Position numbers and translations under genes: made by a program. A stretch of DNA of 64,000 nt from Caecitellus pseudoparvulus (Eukaryota > Bigyra: Bicosoecida), in NCBI GenBank assembly GCA_965644315.1, contig CBFFRQ010000054.1, positions 186,001 through 250,000 on the forward strand. The letters run 5' to 3'. Positions 37,128 to 47,598 of this stretch are shown here, piece by piece; positions within the stretch are counted from its first letter, which is position 1, and each line of letters starts with the position of its first letter. Below the pieces are notes generated by a model. That model did not search any database. It worked only from the letters and a program-made list of their open reading frames with translations, and had not been told where the DNA came from.

Positions 37128-37594
37128 AAGAAATGACAGTCATGCCAGGGTAGTGGATGTGGGACGCAGGCCGGCCAGGGTACGTGGCGGGAGATGCAGT
37201 CGTCGTGCAGGCCTTGTGGATGGGGTACAGTGCATGGTGGGATCGGCCGGTGTTGTGGTGCATGTGGCCACTGTGCAGTGTGAGGTCGCATGAGGCTCCA
37301 TGAAGGCATGAAGGGAAGGTGTTGCGCACATGCTGCTGGTACACGGCGGCAAGTGTGGAATGTGTAGCGAGGCTGGCGCAGAGACCTGTTCGATCGGTGT
37401 GGATTGTGCCATGCTGTGTTTGAGGTGCAGAGCGGGAAGCATGAAGGTCCTCAGGCCACACGGTGACCGCGTCATGTCTGGCGGTGCATTGGCGTTGTTG
37501 GTGAAGCTTCTGTAGTTGAGGGGCGTCAGGGGGAGGCCGGGTTAGCCTGCCATGAGAACGCTGTGCTTGAGCCTGTTTACCTCGAGGTGGGTGG
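37128..37594. other. Intergenic between NCAPD2 and the ANK cluster
   Basis: About 470 bp with no supported gene. The conserved ANK leader begins near its right end. Confidence 0.4.
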
Positions 37595-37774
37595 GCCAGG
37601 CAGCAATGCAGCCAAAGCAGCTGGGACATTGTCGGGGTGCGTCAAAAGCAACGCCACCTCCTTCATCCTGCATGAGATACTAGAAAGAGGCTGCTTTCGT
37701 GATACTGTGCTGTGCCGTCTGTGCCGCTGTACAGGCGAGGGGGGATCAAGTGCGGAAAGTGGAGCCAACACGCC
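37595..37774 (+). promoter_or_regulatory. Conserved ANK-family 5' leader (copy A)
   Basis: About 180 bp related to the sequence before every ANK start: about 49319-49486 (B), 50620-50803 (C), 57416-57606 (D) and 59037-59229 (E). Shared landmarks are CCAGGCAGCAATGCAG, a GGGACATTGTC block, TGCGTCAAA, and a CTGTGCAGGCGA-like string 40-70 bp before the ATG. All starts read CACGCCATGGCTGA. The CTGTGCAG string resembles a splice acceptor, so a 5' UTR intron is possible. Confidence 0.55.
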
Positions 37775-38701
37775 ATGGCTGATAGCAGTGGAGTGTCGGT
37801 GGTGGCACGGTGGAAGGCTGCATGCGACGTTGAGCAAGCAGATGTGCTACTGAGCATGCTGCACGGGTGTGGTGATGGTGCAGATGCGGAGCTGGGAGGC
37901 TTGTCACGTTCGGACACAACTGCTGCCTTTGTGGTCGCTTGCAAGGCAGGGCATGTTGGGCTGCTGCGTGGGCTGTTGACGTTGGAGGGGGATCTTGCAG
38001 TGGACGTACATGCAGGACTTGATGGCTACCCTGAGAGTGGCTTCAGAGCTGCTTGTCAGAATGGGAACTTGGACGTGGTGCGCGAGCTGCTTGCGTTAAC
38101 AGGAGACCGTGAAGTTGATGTACATGCTGGGCGAGAGGGCGAGCCTGAGGCTGGCTTCCGGCTTGCGTGTCAGCATGGGCACCTGAATGTGGTGCGTGAG
38201 CTTCTGGACCTGGCCGGGCATCGCGAAGTAGATGTGCATGCTGCGTTCATGGGCAATCCAGAGGCTGGGTTCTGGCTTGCATGCTACACTGGGCATGTGG
38301 AGGTGGTACGAGAGTTGCTGGCTCTTTCTGGGTCTCGTGAAGTGGATGTACATGCGGGGTTTAAGGGTGATCCCGAGGCCGGCTTCCGATGGGCCTGTAA
38401 CAATGGGCACGTTGATGTGGTTCGCGAGCTGCTTGCTCTGGGCGGGCATCGTGAGATAGATGTGCACGTAGAAGACTGGCGTGGACCTGAGGCTAGCTTT
38501 CGCCTTGCTTGCAAGGAGGGACACACTGATGTAGCTCGTGAGCTGCTGGGCCTGACTGGCCACCGAGCCATCATTCTGCAAGCACGCCTTGCCGCAGGAG
38601 AGGCAGCTGTGCAGGCGGGCAAGGATGCAGTGTGGGTTGGCACCAGTACGCGGCAGGGTCGCCAGGCATTGGTGCTGCTGCGGGCAGCTCGAGCAGCGTA
38701 G
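37775..38701 (+). CDS. ANK-A: short-tail modular ankyrin-like protein, 5 modules
   Basis: 308-residue intact gene. N-terminal cap (about residues 1-70) contains RWKAACDVEQADVLLSML and FVVACKAGHVGLLRGLL. Five 38-residue modules follow at 37988-38557, each with the pattern (G-R)EVDVHAG-(variable)-PE-GF-AC-(2)-GH-DVVRELLAL. This is an ankyrin helix-turn-helix with an extended hairpin; canonical ankyrin repeats are 33 residues. The C-terminal tail contains DAVWVGTSTRQGRQALVLL and ends RAARAA (short-tail class, as in ANK-D). No signal peptide or membrane segment is visible. The ligand is unknown. Confidence 0.85.
   Translation: MADSSGVSVVARWKAACDVEQADVLLSMLHGCGDGADAELGGLSRSDTTAAFVVACKAGHVGLLRGLLTLEGDLAVDVHAGLDGYPESGFRAACQNGNLDVVRELLALTGDREVDVHAGREGEPEAGFRLACQHGHLNVVRELLDLAGHREVDVHAAFMGNPEAGFWLACYTGHVEVVRELLALSGSREVDVHAGFKGDPEAGFRWACNNGHVDVVRELLALGGHREIDVHVEDWRGPEASFRLACKEGHTDVARELLGLTGHRAIILQARLAAGEAAVQAGKDAVWVGTSTRQGRQALVLLRAARAA
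37988..38557 (+). repeat. ANK-A module array: 5 x 114 bp
   Basis: Exactly 570 bp, five in-frame 114-bp units. Modules here are more diverged from each other than those of ANK-C. Confidence 0.9.
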
Positions 38702-38785
38702 GCACATCTCTGTCCAGAGACCGGCCAAACGTCCGTGTCGTCCACCAGGGAAGGCTCCACGCACAGGCTGATAAACGGAGCATAT

Positions 38786-39131
38786 GCGGGCTCCACGCTG
38801 CACCATTCACACAGCCATGGCAACCGTCAGCTTCGGGATGATCAGCGTTCGTGGGCTATGTAAACCACCTGCGGCGTACATGGTTGAGGGCGATGGCTTG
38901 AGCGCCAACCCTTGCGAGTGCGACATCTGCACCGACAGCGTGACAGGGCCGTGGCCAGGCGGCTGGGGGTGCTGGCAGACCACGCAAGTCTCCTGGTCAT
39001 CCACATGCCGCCCATGCTGCAGCGGGCGGGTGATGAGCAGTGCCACCTGGGCGGTGACGGTGTGGCAGCTGGCGTGAGGGATGGTGTTGTGGCTGGCCCT
39101 GGCCGCTGTGGCCATTGTGCGGAGTGGAGAT
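38786..39131. repeat. Conserved 3' block of short-tail ANK genes (copy A)
   Basis: Homologous to 58618-58955 downstream of ANK-D. Shared landmarks are GGGCTCCACGCTGCACCA, ATGATCAGCGTTCGTG, CTCCTGGTCATCCAC and CCTGGCCGCTGTGGCCATTG. The first part is also recognisable after ANK-C and ANK-E. No conserved reading frame was evident. Confidence 0.75.
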
Positions 39132-39284
39132 GCAGGGACCGAGGCGGCCGTCAGTGCAGGATAGAGTGCAGGATGATGGTGCTTTCTTCGGACCAGCCAT
39201 CATTGGAGAGCGGGTGGGGAGCCCGCGCCCCGCGATACCCTCAGTTCGGACAGCGGCATGCTGTGTTGGGCAGGATGCAGGCCT

Positions 39285-39400
39285 CCCAGGCAGGCGGTGA
39301 TGGCACGGTGACTGGTGGTGCAGTAGAGGTACTGGTGGAGGTGCTGGGGCCGGGGCGTCAGGACAAGGCCGGACCAGCACACCTCGGGAGCGCTGTGCTG
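39285..39400. repeat. Intergenic ANK-cluster repeat, copy 1
   Basis: Near-identical to 57272-57384: CCCAGGCAGGCGGTGATGG through CACCTCGGGAGCGCTG. It marks the distal boundary of an ANK duplication unit; a shorter relative lies at about 58957-59015. Confidence 0.8.
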
Positions 39401-39401
39401 G
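39391..39401 (+). repeat. 11-bp direct repeat left of the transposon pair
   Basis: CGCTGTGCTGG recurs at 49284-49294, right of the second element. It lies 7 bp outside the left inverted repeat, and its partner 12 bp outside the right one, so it is a candidate target duplication rather than a proven one. Confidence 0.5.
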
Positions 39402-39408
39402 CGTGTGA

Positions 39409-39433
39409 ACGAGAATAAGTTTATAGACTAGGT
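39409..39433 (+). repeat. Transposon 1 left terminal inverted repeat
   Basis: 25 bp, starts ACGAGAATAAG; one mismatch (A/T) to the inverted copy at 44836-44860. Confidence 0.9.
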
Positions 39434-40344
39434 ACGATACTTCTCTGCGAAGAAGTGAGTGTTGGGGTGTGAAGCTGTGTTTGGGGCCAAGTACAAAGAA
39501 TTTAAACAGCATTGGGACACTATTGCGCTCACTTGCATGGGCCGTTTGCTTGATATTGAGGCAAGTTTGGGACGTGTTTTGGTGGGCAACTTTGTCCTCG
39601 ACTGTTGCGTTGTCCCACAGGACCATCCAGGCGCTCCCCATGAGTGAAACCAAACCGAAAGTCCATGAATTCACGGGATCTTGTGTCTTGGTAGTTAAGG
39701 CATCTTCTTATCGTCTCTCTCTCGAGAAAACCACTAATCAGCACCGACCGTTGCGGAATGCGGAACTTGATCAGCCGCCCCAGACGTTCCGGCGCCGAGT
39801 ACACGCTCAGGAGCTCAGTTGCGGCAACAAGAGTCAGGTTCTTACGTCTTAAAGTAGAGATGATGCTTTGTAGCCTGATTAATTGTGCTGAATTGTCTTG
39901 CAGACTGAGATAGATGGATGTGGAAGCTGTTGTCCTCTTAGTGACTAACTCCTCTTCCAGTGATTCCAAACTCTTACCCTTCATCCACCTCCAGACACTC
40001 AATTTTCACTATCTTTTGATCAAAACTGGATATTAATGGAAAAATATAACAGGGGCTAGAATGTTCAAAGGTATGGTAGGCTTCTTGCTTGCCTCATGTG
40101 CTCAGGAGACTCGGCAAACGGCCCGGCGTGGCGTTTCATCTGGCACTCTTCCCTGGCAGAGTTCCATGTGGACCCACAGAGGGTGCGGCAGAGTACGGGA
40201 TGGCTGTAATCCTATGATAAGCGTAATATAGTGGAATACATTTCGAGGCGTGAAAAAAGCTCCGAAATACCACGTTTTTTGTCGGTTTGGAGGCCGTCTT
40301 TGTTGGACTGGCTCTGGGGTGAAACTCCGGTGAAACTTGGCCGG

Positions 40345-43300
40345 TTAGAAAGCGCATGCGCTCGTGCGCCGCGGCCGTTTAGACAGATTTCGCACGGGTT
40401 TATTTCCCATGGACCTCTTTTTCCCACCAGTACGAGCTTTCGTCTTGACCCCACCGACCTTTGCTTCTGTCATGGCCGCCCCACCCTTTGGACCAACCTT
40501 GGCGCCCGCACGTTCGTGGCCTGTCTCGGCCCCACTCTGCTTCTGAGTCTTGACCTCTTCATCTTGGACAGCTGCCTCCGCCTGCGTCATTTGGGCTACC
40601 TTCCTCACCTTTCCTTCCGTTGCGTGTGCTGCAGAGGCAACCCGTGATACCAAGGTTTTCTCGCTGTAGGGGCAGGCCCCATCCTTGCGTGCCTGCTGCT
40701 CCTCCAGGAACAGCTGGCGAATCTCATGTTCTAGCTCCGGGGTGACAGACGAGGTGGCCCTGTGGTACAGGGGCAAACCAGAGGCCTCGACTTCCTCGAC
40801 GGTTGGTGGGGCGGGTGGAACTGGGTTGCGTTGAAGCGCCGCAGTGATCTCTCCATCACCGAGGCCAGTGACACTAGAGCACAACGCAGACAGCAGATCC
40901 AAGCTGTCTGCTGCTTTGCCCGCCTTGGATCGGGTCTCGCGCTTGCGACTGTGCGAGTTGGTGTACTTAGATAGCAGCTTGGCAGCAGTGGCTTGGTTCC
41001 TCTCCAGCCAGTACAGTGTCAGGTTCATCTTGGCCACATCGAGGCGGGTTGAAGTCCCTGCCGTCACCATGTCTCGCATCCCAGCGTGTAGGCTCTCGTT
41101 TCCCCCTGTTGTCGTCGCGCCGTGAACCGCATCTCGCCCATTCATCAGACCCTGAATGCCGACCAAGTTGTTGCATGAGGCCTTGACCCGGGATCGAGTC
41201 AGTGCGTAGGGGGATCCTTTCTGAAGGATGCCGTGGGTGGGAGCACCGCGTACAACAGATGTGGCACCACTCTCGCTGGGGGGCGCCCAGACTACCTCGA
41301 AGAGCTTGGCAACCCGCTTCAGCTCAGCCTGAGCTTGGCTCACGTTGTCTGGACCCACGTGCAGAGGAAGCATGGGAACGGCACCTTCACCTTCATGTAC
41401 ACCTTCAGCAGTCACAGTGAATGGCTGGCCGCGGGAGCGGCGATGCAGCATGCCGGCAGCAGCGGCACACACAGCTGCCAAGGCGAGGGGGACGTGCTCG
41501 CGAAGCCTTGCAGCAGCCCCGACTGCACGCGCTGGCCCGTACACAGCCCACCCAAACTTGGCAAGGAAGGACTTGACCACCCCCTGCTGTCCCTGGCTCA
41601 GGGGCTTGCGTGCAAGGATAGCATGGGCGCAAGCTTTGAATCCCTGGATCGCTTCCCTTGCAGAGGGCAGGTCATTCAACTGCTTGTCAATGTCTCGCTC
41701 TGGCAGCATCAAGCGCGAAGACACTTCCGTTCTGGGGGGCGTCCGTATCCAGTGTACAGTGTCAAACCACAGCCTTGACAACACCTTGCCATCTTGGTGC
41801 ACGGATTTGCTGGGAATGGTCTTGGTCACGCGGCTGGCAAAGTGCCAAGGGTCCACCGCGAACCGCACCACGCCTTTCTTCAGCAGTGGGAAGTGCACGT
41901 CGATGATTTTCTGCAGGGTGTGCTGGTGGGTCCTGAGGTTGTCCACTGTGATGACGCTGGGGTGGGACGCACCCGGGCCACGCTCCCGCAGGTGTCCCTT
42001 CAGCTTGCACAGTAAAAAGTCCAGGACCCAGGCCAGGTTGGCCCCACTCTCGTGGCCCGTGAGCATGGGACGCTGCAAGATGAAGCCGTATCGCCCCACA
42101 ACCGTGGCTATGCAGGGAGCTACCCGCCACCGGGTTGTGCCTCTGGCCCGAGTTGCTGTGGCAGTGCCACCGCTGCCATCCCCTGTGCACGCTGCCAAAG
42201 CCTGCACATTGCCTGTGTCTTCACCAGCTTCATCATCACCTTCATCCAGATGCTCCCCGTCGCACTCCTGCCCTTCAGGCCCGGGGGGCACGTCAGCTGC
42301 TTGCATGCTGTCATGCTGCCCAGGCCTCGGACCAACCACGTGCACCCGTGCAGAGGATGCAAAGGTCCAGTCCACGCTGATGGTGTCAGCGAAGCGCGCC
42401 AGGGCTTCCTCGTACAGACTGACGTGTGGCTCCACTGTGACATGGAAGATGTGCAGCACAGCATCTCGCAAAGCCTCCACCCCAGTGCTCAGCTGCAGCC
42501 TCTCCTCGATGGGGGTCTTCACGCGGCGCACGATCCCCGCCACGGCCCTGCCAATGGCATCGTCCTTCTGGTACCAGAACTTTTGTCGCAGCTCTCTCTT
42601 CTACTTCCTAAACGTGTCCCGAAAAGGGTGCATCAGGTCTCTGTAGAATGCATCCTGTACCTTGGCCATGCCTTCGCGACGGTGCGCGACGTAGCACTCC
42701 CACAGACTCTCTGCTGCATCTTCATCCAGGAGCAGAGAGCCAGCAAGTGCACAAGGTATGGACAGGGTCAGCCTGCGCCCCTCCATATGGGGAAAGGGGG
42801 TACCGTCCTGCTGCTGCTCGGGGAAAAGACGGTCCTTGAGCTCCCAGAACTTCTGCGTGCCGACCAGGACAGAGGCACCGTGCTTCTGGCAGGTGTACCT
42901 GACCTTTTTGACCGACTGCACGCCACGCATGCCAGTGATCAAACACTGCGTACACTCCTGTATCCCATTTGTTGTCCAGGCACAAGTGTCGGCCGTGTCC
43001 GCGTTGGGACACATGCCCCAGGGCACCACAGGGCGTCCGTCTGAGCCACCGTCTACCGGGACAGACATCATTCGCAAATGAATGGCCATCGAGCTTGGGG
43101 CCATACTTTCCTGCAGTTCTTTTTCCATGTTCCTGAGCATCCCAGTCAACTTCTCAGGCAGCGGGCCAGCCTCTGCAGCTGCAGCCCCCCCTGTCCATGG
43201 CGCCTCAGCTCGCGCTGCCATGGCTGACCGAAAGGATACCCCCCCTTCTGCGGCTTTGGCTTGGTATGCATCGCTGTCGGGGAAGGTGTGCCCGTCAGGT

Positions 43301-44178
43301 GTCCAGGGGATGGGTCCTTCGACCAGCTTGTGGGTCTCCTCATCCGCTTGATCGAACCTGCTCCCCAGAGCTGGGTGTGCGGCAGCGACGCCAACTGCCT
43401 GAATCCGCCGCTCTGGGGGCTGCTTCTTGTGAGGAATGAAATGCTTGTAAACTGTGCCAGCAAACGCAGCATGCTCAGGTTTCTCGACATACCACTTGTC
43501 TTCGGTGATTGCGTGGGTGTATCCCCCGAGGAGACCCTGCTCGCCGACACACTCCTCCTCGCGGTCTGTGGTTCGATACACCAAGCCGCCTTCAATCCTG
43601 CGGACCTTGTCCCGAAGAGCGGCAGTCACAGGTCCCTGTGCGTCCCGCAACGCGGCCGCAATCCCAATCTCTGCCTTGTCTGCCATGTAGGTCAGCACAA
43701 GCCCCTCCCCAGGCTGTGGAGGAAGCGCCATCCTGCCCAAGGCTGCGCGCACCATCATCACGCTCGACCCAACAAGCTGAACAGTGGCAGGCTTGGCAGG
43801 CGATGCCATTAACACGGTCAGGATTGTGCTCATGTTCCCGGCGAGCGCCGCTGGACAGGTGGGCACGAGAACCTCCCTGGGAGGCTGTGGGAGGCAATGC
43901 TCAGCGGGCCCCACTGCAGAGCACTGCTCGGTGAGCTCGCCTGGACTCATGTCACCGTGAAGGAGAAGGTGGGAGGCTGCTGGGGCACACCTGTGAACAA
44001 CAGCTTCAGACTTGGCCAGCGCCTGGTCGGACCACGTGCTACCGTGCCCCAGAGGAACGCTGCGGCGCAGGCTGTGCAACGCTGATTTTGTCAGTGACTC
44101 TGGAGACAGGTCTTCGACCGAGTCTGAAGCAACTGTAACCTCCACGGGGCTCTGGGCATCAGGATGGCCTGCGGACAA
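40345..44178 (-). pseudogene. Transposon 1 transposase, one in-frame stop
   Basis: A single frame runs from about 44178 to 40345, broken only by TAG at 42603-42601, leaving segments of about 525 and 750 residues. The left limit of the upstream segment follows an acceptor-like CCTTTGTCCGCAG, so it is probably not the true start. In the downstream segment, counting from 42543, an RNase H-like core is visible: ISVDWTFASSAR (D58), then VITVDNLRTH (D201), VDPWHF (231-234) and TTTGGNESLHAGMRDM (E483), i.e. a D-D-E arrangement with a DPWH motif. The upstream segment has a Cys-rich stretch around GMCPNADTADTC and ECTQCL. The tail is Lys/Arg-rich (NLS-like). It does not clearly fit hAT, MULE, Harbinger or KDZ. 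TAG is an ordinary stop in neighbouring genes. Confidence 0.7.
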
Positions 44179-44181
44179 AGG

Positions 44182-44647
44182 CGGATGTGGGGGACTGCAG
44201 GTACAGGCCGAGACCCTGCAGGAAACAAGAGAAAAGCTTCAGTATCACCTTCTTCATGCCGTTGTGGTGCTTCATGGGGCACCAGAGTGTCTGCATCTTG
44301 CTCTGTGGTACGGAAACGCTCGCAGCTGGTGCTGCCGTTATGGGCGAAACGCCGTTAGCACCACAAGACGCAAATACGCACCTTCTGCTGCCATTTTGAC
44401 AGGTCCTGCCCCAGCAGGAGTGAGATTCAAATCCTTTTTTCACCATTGCACGCCAAAAACACACGTCAGAGGAGCAGTGGTAGTGAGTGCCGTCAATGAA
44501 GGTTGAGTTGCTACTGCCCTTGCGGGGAGCATAGCACCCTCGTGCAATGGCCGCGGCCCGGAGCGAGCAAAGCTGACATTCAGAAGCCTTGGACCTTTCT
44601 ACCTTGAAACAGTGCGTTGTAAGCACCCCTGGGGCTCTTCGCGGCAT
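44182..44647 (-). CDS. Possible 5' exon of transposon 1 transposase (Cys/His-rich)
   Basis: An ATG at 44647 opens a frame with HYHCSSDVCFWRAM, CWGRTCQNGSRRC and similar Cys/His clusters, suggesting a zinc-binding DNA-recognition domain. It ends just upstream of the acceptor-like site preceding the main frame, so it may be spliced to it. I could not fix the donor. Confidence 0.35.
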
Positions 44648-44835
44648 CCTGGCGTGGGTAGCGCAATGTCGTTCCTCGGTCAGTGGGGGCGCCCGTTGGA
44701 GCTGGTGCCGGAGGAGGTGGGGGGTACATTCAAAACGATGTGACGGTCAAGGAGAGAGGGGCAAAGGCGCCAAGTGAAGGAGATCAAATCCAAGTTGATG
44801 AGTGTCCAAATGCCACCTTTGTCACCCGACAATTT

Positions 44836-44860
44836 ACCTAGACTATAAACTTATTCTCGT
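44836..44860 (-). repeat. Transposon 1 right terminal inverted repeat
   Basis: 25-bp inverted partner of 39409-39433. Its last base directly touches the left end of transposon 2. Confidence 0.9.
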
Positions 44861-44861
44861 A

Positions 44862-44875
44862 GGTCTCGTGAAACC
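44862..44875 (+). repeat. Transposon 2 left terminal inverted repeat
   Basis: GGTCTCGTGAAACC, perfect inverted match to 49257-49270. Confidence 0.9.
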
Positions 44876-45224
44876 CTGCAATAAGGGCAAATGTAGGACA
44901 AACTGATATAAGGTCTAGCACTATGCTCAACATTCTTAGAGCAATTTTGCGTTCTTGGAGGTTTTGCGCAACAAGACCCGGCGGGGGGGCTTCGCCAAAA
45001 TTCAAATACTTCAAATTTGAGTTTTTTGTTTGATGGTGCCGTTGGCCGTTGGCGTTACGGGCACCGAAAGAAAACGGCCAATCACCCAAGGCCGTCTACC
45101 TCTTTCAGAATAAGCGCTGGCTCAAAAATTTCACGCAATTCATGGCCAACCTCAAGCTTTCTCATAACTTCCGCCATTTGTTCGCCCGGTTTCCTCTTCC
45201 AAGCCGAATTCTCACCCAGTGGTG

Positions 45225-47429
45225 ATGGCGACGAAACGAGACCGATCCGGCGCCCCGTTGCGAACGGCCACAGCTGTCCCGGAAAGGTCGTCACGCGGAA
45301 TAGCTCAAGGAATTCTTGAAGCAAGTGCCCACATGATGAACCTTGGTGCGGCCTCACTTGTCACAGGGCAGTCGTTGCTTGTACACTCGGTGCATGCCTT
45401 GGCAGGCCAGCTTCGAGCCGAAGGCTACACCCGCAGGGATCAGCGGGAAGCGAAGTTCGGAGCAGCAAAAGGCAGAGGTAGGCTTCGTAGGATCAAGCCA
45501 CTTGTCATTCGCCAGTCTATTGAAGCGACGCTGCAGAACCCGAGGCACTGTTGGAGGTTAACGGGGATGAACGCAGAGATGTACAGGCACTTCTCTGACG
45601 AAGTCCAGAGAGCTCTCGTAAAGGCCAAAAACATGCAAACCAAGCAGCACTCAGCCTTTGTACGGATTTTCATTTGCATTTCCCAGCTCCGTGGGCACCC
45701 TCCTGCCGCTCTGGCGATCATTACGAAGATGCCGGAAGGATCTATGCATGGGATCTTCCGGGAGGTGATTCCCTTCGTCCTCTCTGTTGCCACCAGAAAT
45801 TTGATGCTCAAGATACCCGAAGATCAGCGGGACGTGTCTCACGGGATTTTTGGCGGCGCACTTGGCCGTGTTGTCGGGGCAGTGGATGGGGTAACCATCC
45901 CGATGCAAGCGATGCCGGGCCGACCCCAATCCCACTACAACGTCCACCACAAGATTCCAGGTTACGACTTCCTGCTTGTGACAGACCTCACTGGAGTTCC
46001 CTTGGCTATTTTTGAGATGGGGCCTGGATCACAGTCTGAAGTTGCGGCGGCGTCAGACGCGGTGCGAACCCTGCGCCGCCATGGAGTCATGGAGCCAGGC
46101 GATCTGCTGCTAGGAGATGCATTGTACTGGCACTCCAACAAGCACATTGTAGCGGGAGACAAGCCATCCCACCTCAAACAGTGGGCCGACAAGATCACCC
46201 AGCACATTGAGGCTGGGTGGGAGGATGCCGAAGAGCTCGAGAGGCTGCGCATGGCGTCTGGGATGCTGCTTAGCTTGGATCTGCGAACGGAGATGATAAG
46301 CAGCGCAAGGCTTGTAGTGGAGAACTGCAACAACGTCATCAAGTCGTTCAATGGTAGGTTGAGCGAAAGACACTCACAGATGCCGTTCCTCGCAGACCAA
46401 AAGGCACTTCTGCTCTTGACGGTCAAGGCGGTCACAGGTCTTGTTGCATTTCGGATGCTTTACACTCGTCGCAGCCTCCGAAGCGAGTCATGGCTGCTTC
46501 GAAAGAATCACTCGTTGAGCTTGCTCCATCTCACTGTAAAGGCCGACCGTGCATTAGGGGAGGCAGCAGATCGCACATTTGAAGACCTGCCCCGACTGAT
46601 GCAAGTCCGGCGCAACAAGCGACCCATGAAGGTGGCTTATCAGGCCGTTGCCAAAGCTGTGCGTGATGCACAAGGGGAATCTGCGCCTGAGGTTGAAGCC
46701 CAGCCCCCTCGCGGGGCCTCGTCAGAGCTTTGGGAGCAGATCCAAACCATGACGACGCTGCTCCATGGACTTGATCGCGAGGTGCTGCAGGACCTGGACC
46801 AAGGGGGCTTGTCATCCTTGAAGAAGAGGAGCAAGAAGCCCGGCACAGCATCTGCTGTGCCGGGTCAACCCCGTCATACACGGAGTCGAGGCAGTGCACA
46901 ACAGGAAGTCATGCCACGACTGCGAAAGTGGTTTCACGGGATGGTCCTTCGGCAAAACGAACCTCTCATGTACTCGGGGGGGTCACAACCCGAGCGAGGC
47001 TACGCAGTGTTGGTCCACCCCTACACCGCAATGTGGGAGGTGTACTACTACCACGAGGATGGAACCGAGGAACAAGAGCTGCACTCCTCGGGAGCAGCGA
47101 CGCACTTGTACAACACACTCCCTCTGATCGCAGAGAGGTTGGCATTGGACAAGAACTGCACTCCAGTGGAGCTTAGCCTGTTGCAGTGTCCGGGATCTGG
47201 TTTGGAGGACAGCCCGCTCGTGGAGTTTGCGTCTGGACTTCTCCTTGAGGGTGACCCTTGTCTGGACCCGGACTCGATAGCGCGGATGACCATCGACCAG
47301 CTTCGCCAACGATGTGAAGAAACGGGGTTGTCTTGCATTGGTACGAGGGGCGACCTCGTTCACCGGCTGACACTTTCCTGCGCTTCGCAAGGCACAGCCA
47401 CGGCAGCGGGATCTGCCCTACCGAAGTGA
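45225..47429 (+). CDS. PIF/Harbinger-like DDE transposase with C-terminal SAP domain
   Basis: 734 residues from ATG 45225, intact. A helix-turn-helix-like region (ALAIITKMPEGSMHGIFREV) precedes the DDE_4-type core: GAVDGVTIPMQAMPG (D221), FEMGPGSQSE, LLLGDALYWHSN (D298) and ARLVVENCNNVIKSFNGRL (E366). All three catalytic acids are present. Residues about 684-718 (ARMTIDQLRQRCEETGL, then CIGTRGDLVHRL) form a SAP motif, a DNA-binding helix pair common in chromatin and repair proteins but not standard in Harbinger transposases. Composition is less GC-rich than in the host genes. Confidence 0.85.
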   Translation: MATKRDRSGAPLRTATAVPERSSRGIAQGILEASAHMMNLGAASLVTGQSLLVHSVHALAGQLRAEGYTRRDQREAKFGAAKGRGRLRRIKPLVIRQSIEATLQNPRHCWRLTGMNAEMYRHFSDEVQRALVKAKNMQTKQHSAFVRIFICISQLRGHPPAALAIITKMPEGSMHGIFREVIPFVLSVATRNLMLKIPEDQRDVSHGIFGGALGRVVGAVDGVTIPMQAMPGRPQSHYNVHHKIPGYDFLLVTDLTGVPLAIFEMGPGSQSEVAAASDAVRTLRRHGVMEPGDLLLGDALYWHSNKHIVAGDKPSHLKQWADKITQHIEAGWEDAEELERLRMASGMLLSLDLRTEMISSARLVVENCNNVIKSFNGRLSERHSQMPFLADQKALLLLTVKAVTGLVAFRMLYTRRSLRSESWLLRKNHSLSLLHLTVKADRALGEAADRTFEDLPRLMQVRRNKRPMKVAYQAVAKAVRDAQGESAPEVEAQPPRGASSELWEQIQTMTTLLHGLDREVLQDLDQGGLSSLKKRSKKPGTASAVPGQPRHTRSRGSAQQEVMPRLRKWFHGMVLRQNEPLMYSGGSQPERGYAVLVHPYTAMWEVYYYHEDGTEEQELHSSGAATHLYNTLPLIAERLALDKNCTPVELSLLQCPGSGLEDSPLVEFASGLLLEGDPCLDPDSIARMTIDQLRQRCEETGLSCIGTRGDLVHRLTLSCASQGTATAAGSALPK

Positions 47430-47598
47430 GCTCGAGGACACCACCCCTCTCAATGGTGTCTTCCCCCTGGCCCACCCGGCAGCGTGCATTGATCAGCAAA
47501 GCCGTGTCTCGCTCCTGTTCCCTCCTCTGATCACCATACACAACAAATACAATGACTTTACACTCGGGACGGAAGGAGTGAAAGGTGTGTCCCCTGGA

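Larger units (their letters stand above)
39409..44860. mobile_element. DNA transposon 1 (unclassified DDE element, about 5.45 kb)
   Basis: Bounded by 25-bp terminal inverted repeats at 39409-39433 and 44836-44860, which match at 24 of 25 positions (start ACGAGAATAAGTTTATAG). Inside is one leftward transposase-like gene (40345-44178, perhaps with a 5' exon to 44647). The outer 900 bp on the left (39434-40344) and 190 bp on the right are AT-rich and hold nothing codable that I trust. It lies between ANK-A and ANK-B and abuts transposon 2. Confidence 0.85.

Noticed and set aside
38807-39115. Minus-strand small frame in the ANK-A 3' block, with a partial counterpart after ANK-D
   Set aside because: The frame is not preserved between the two copies (different starts, indels), so the conserved block is probably non-coding.
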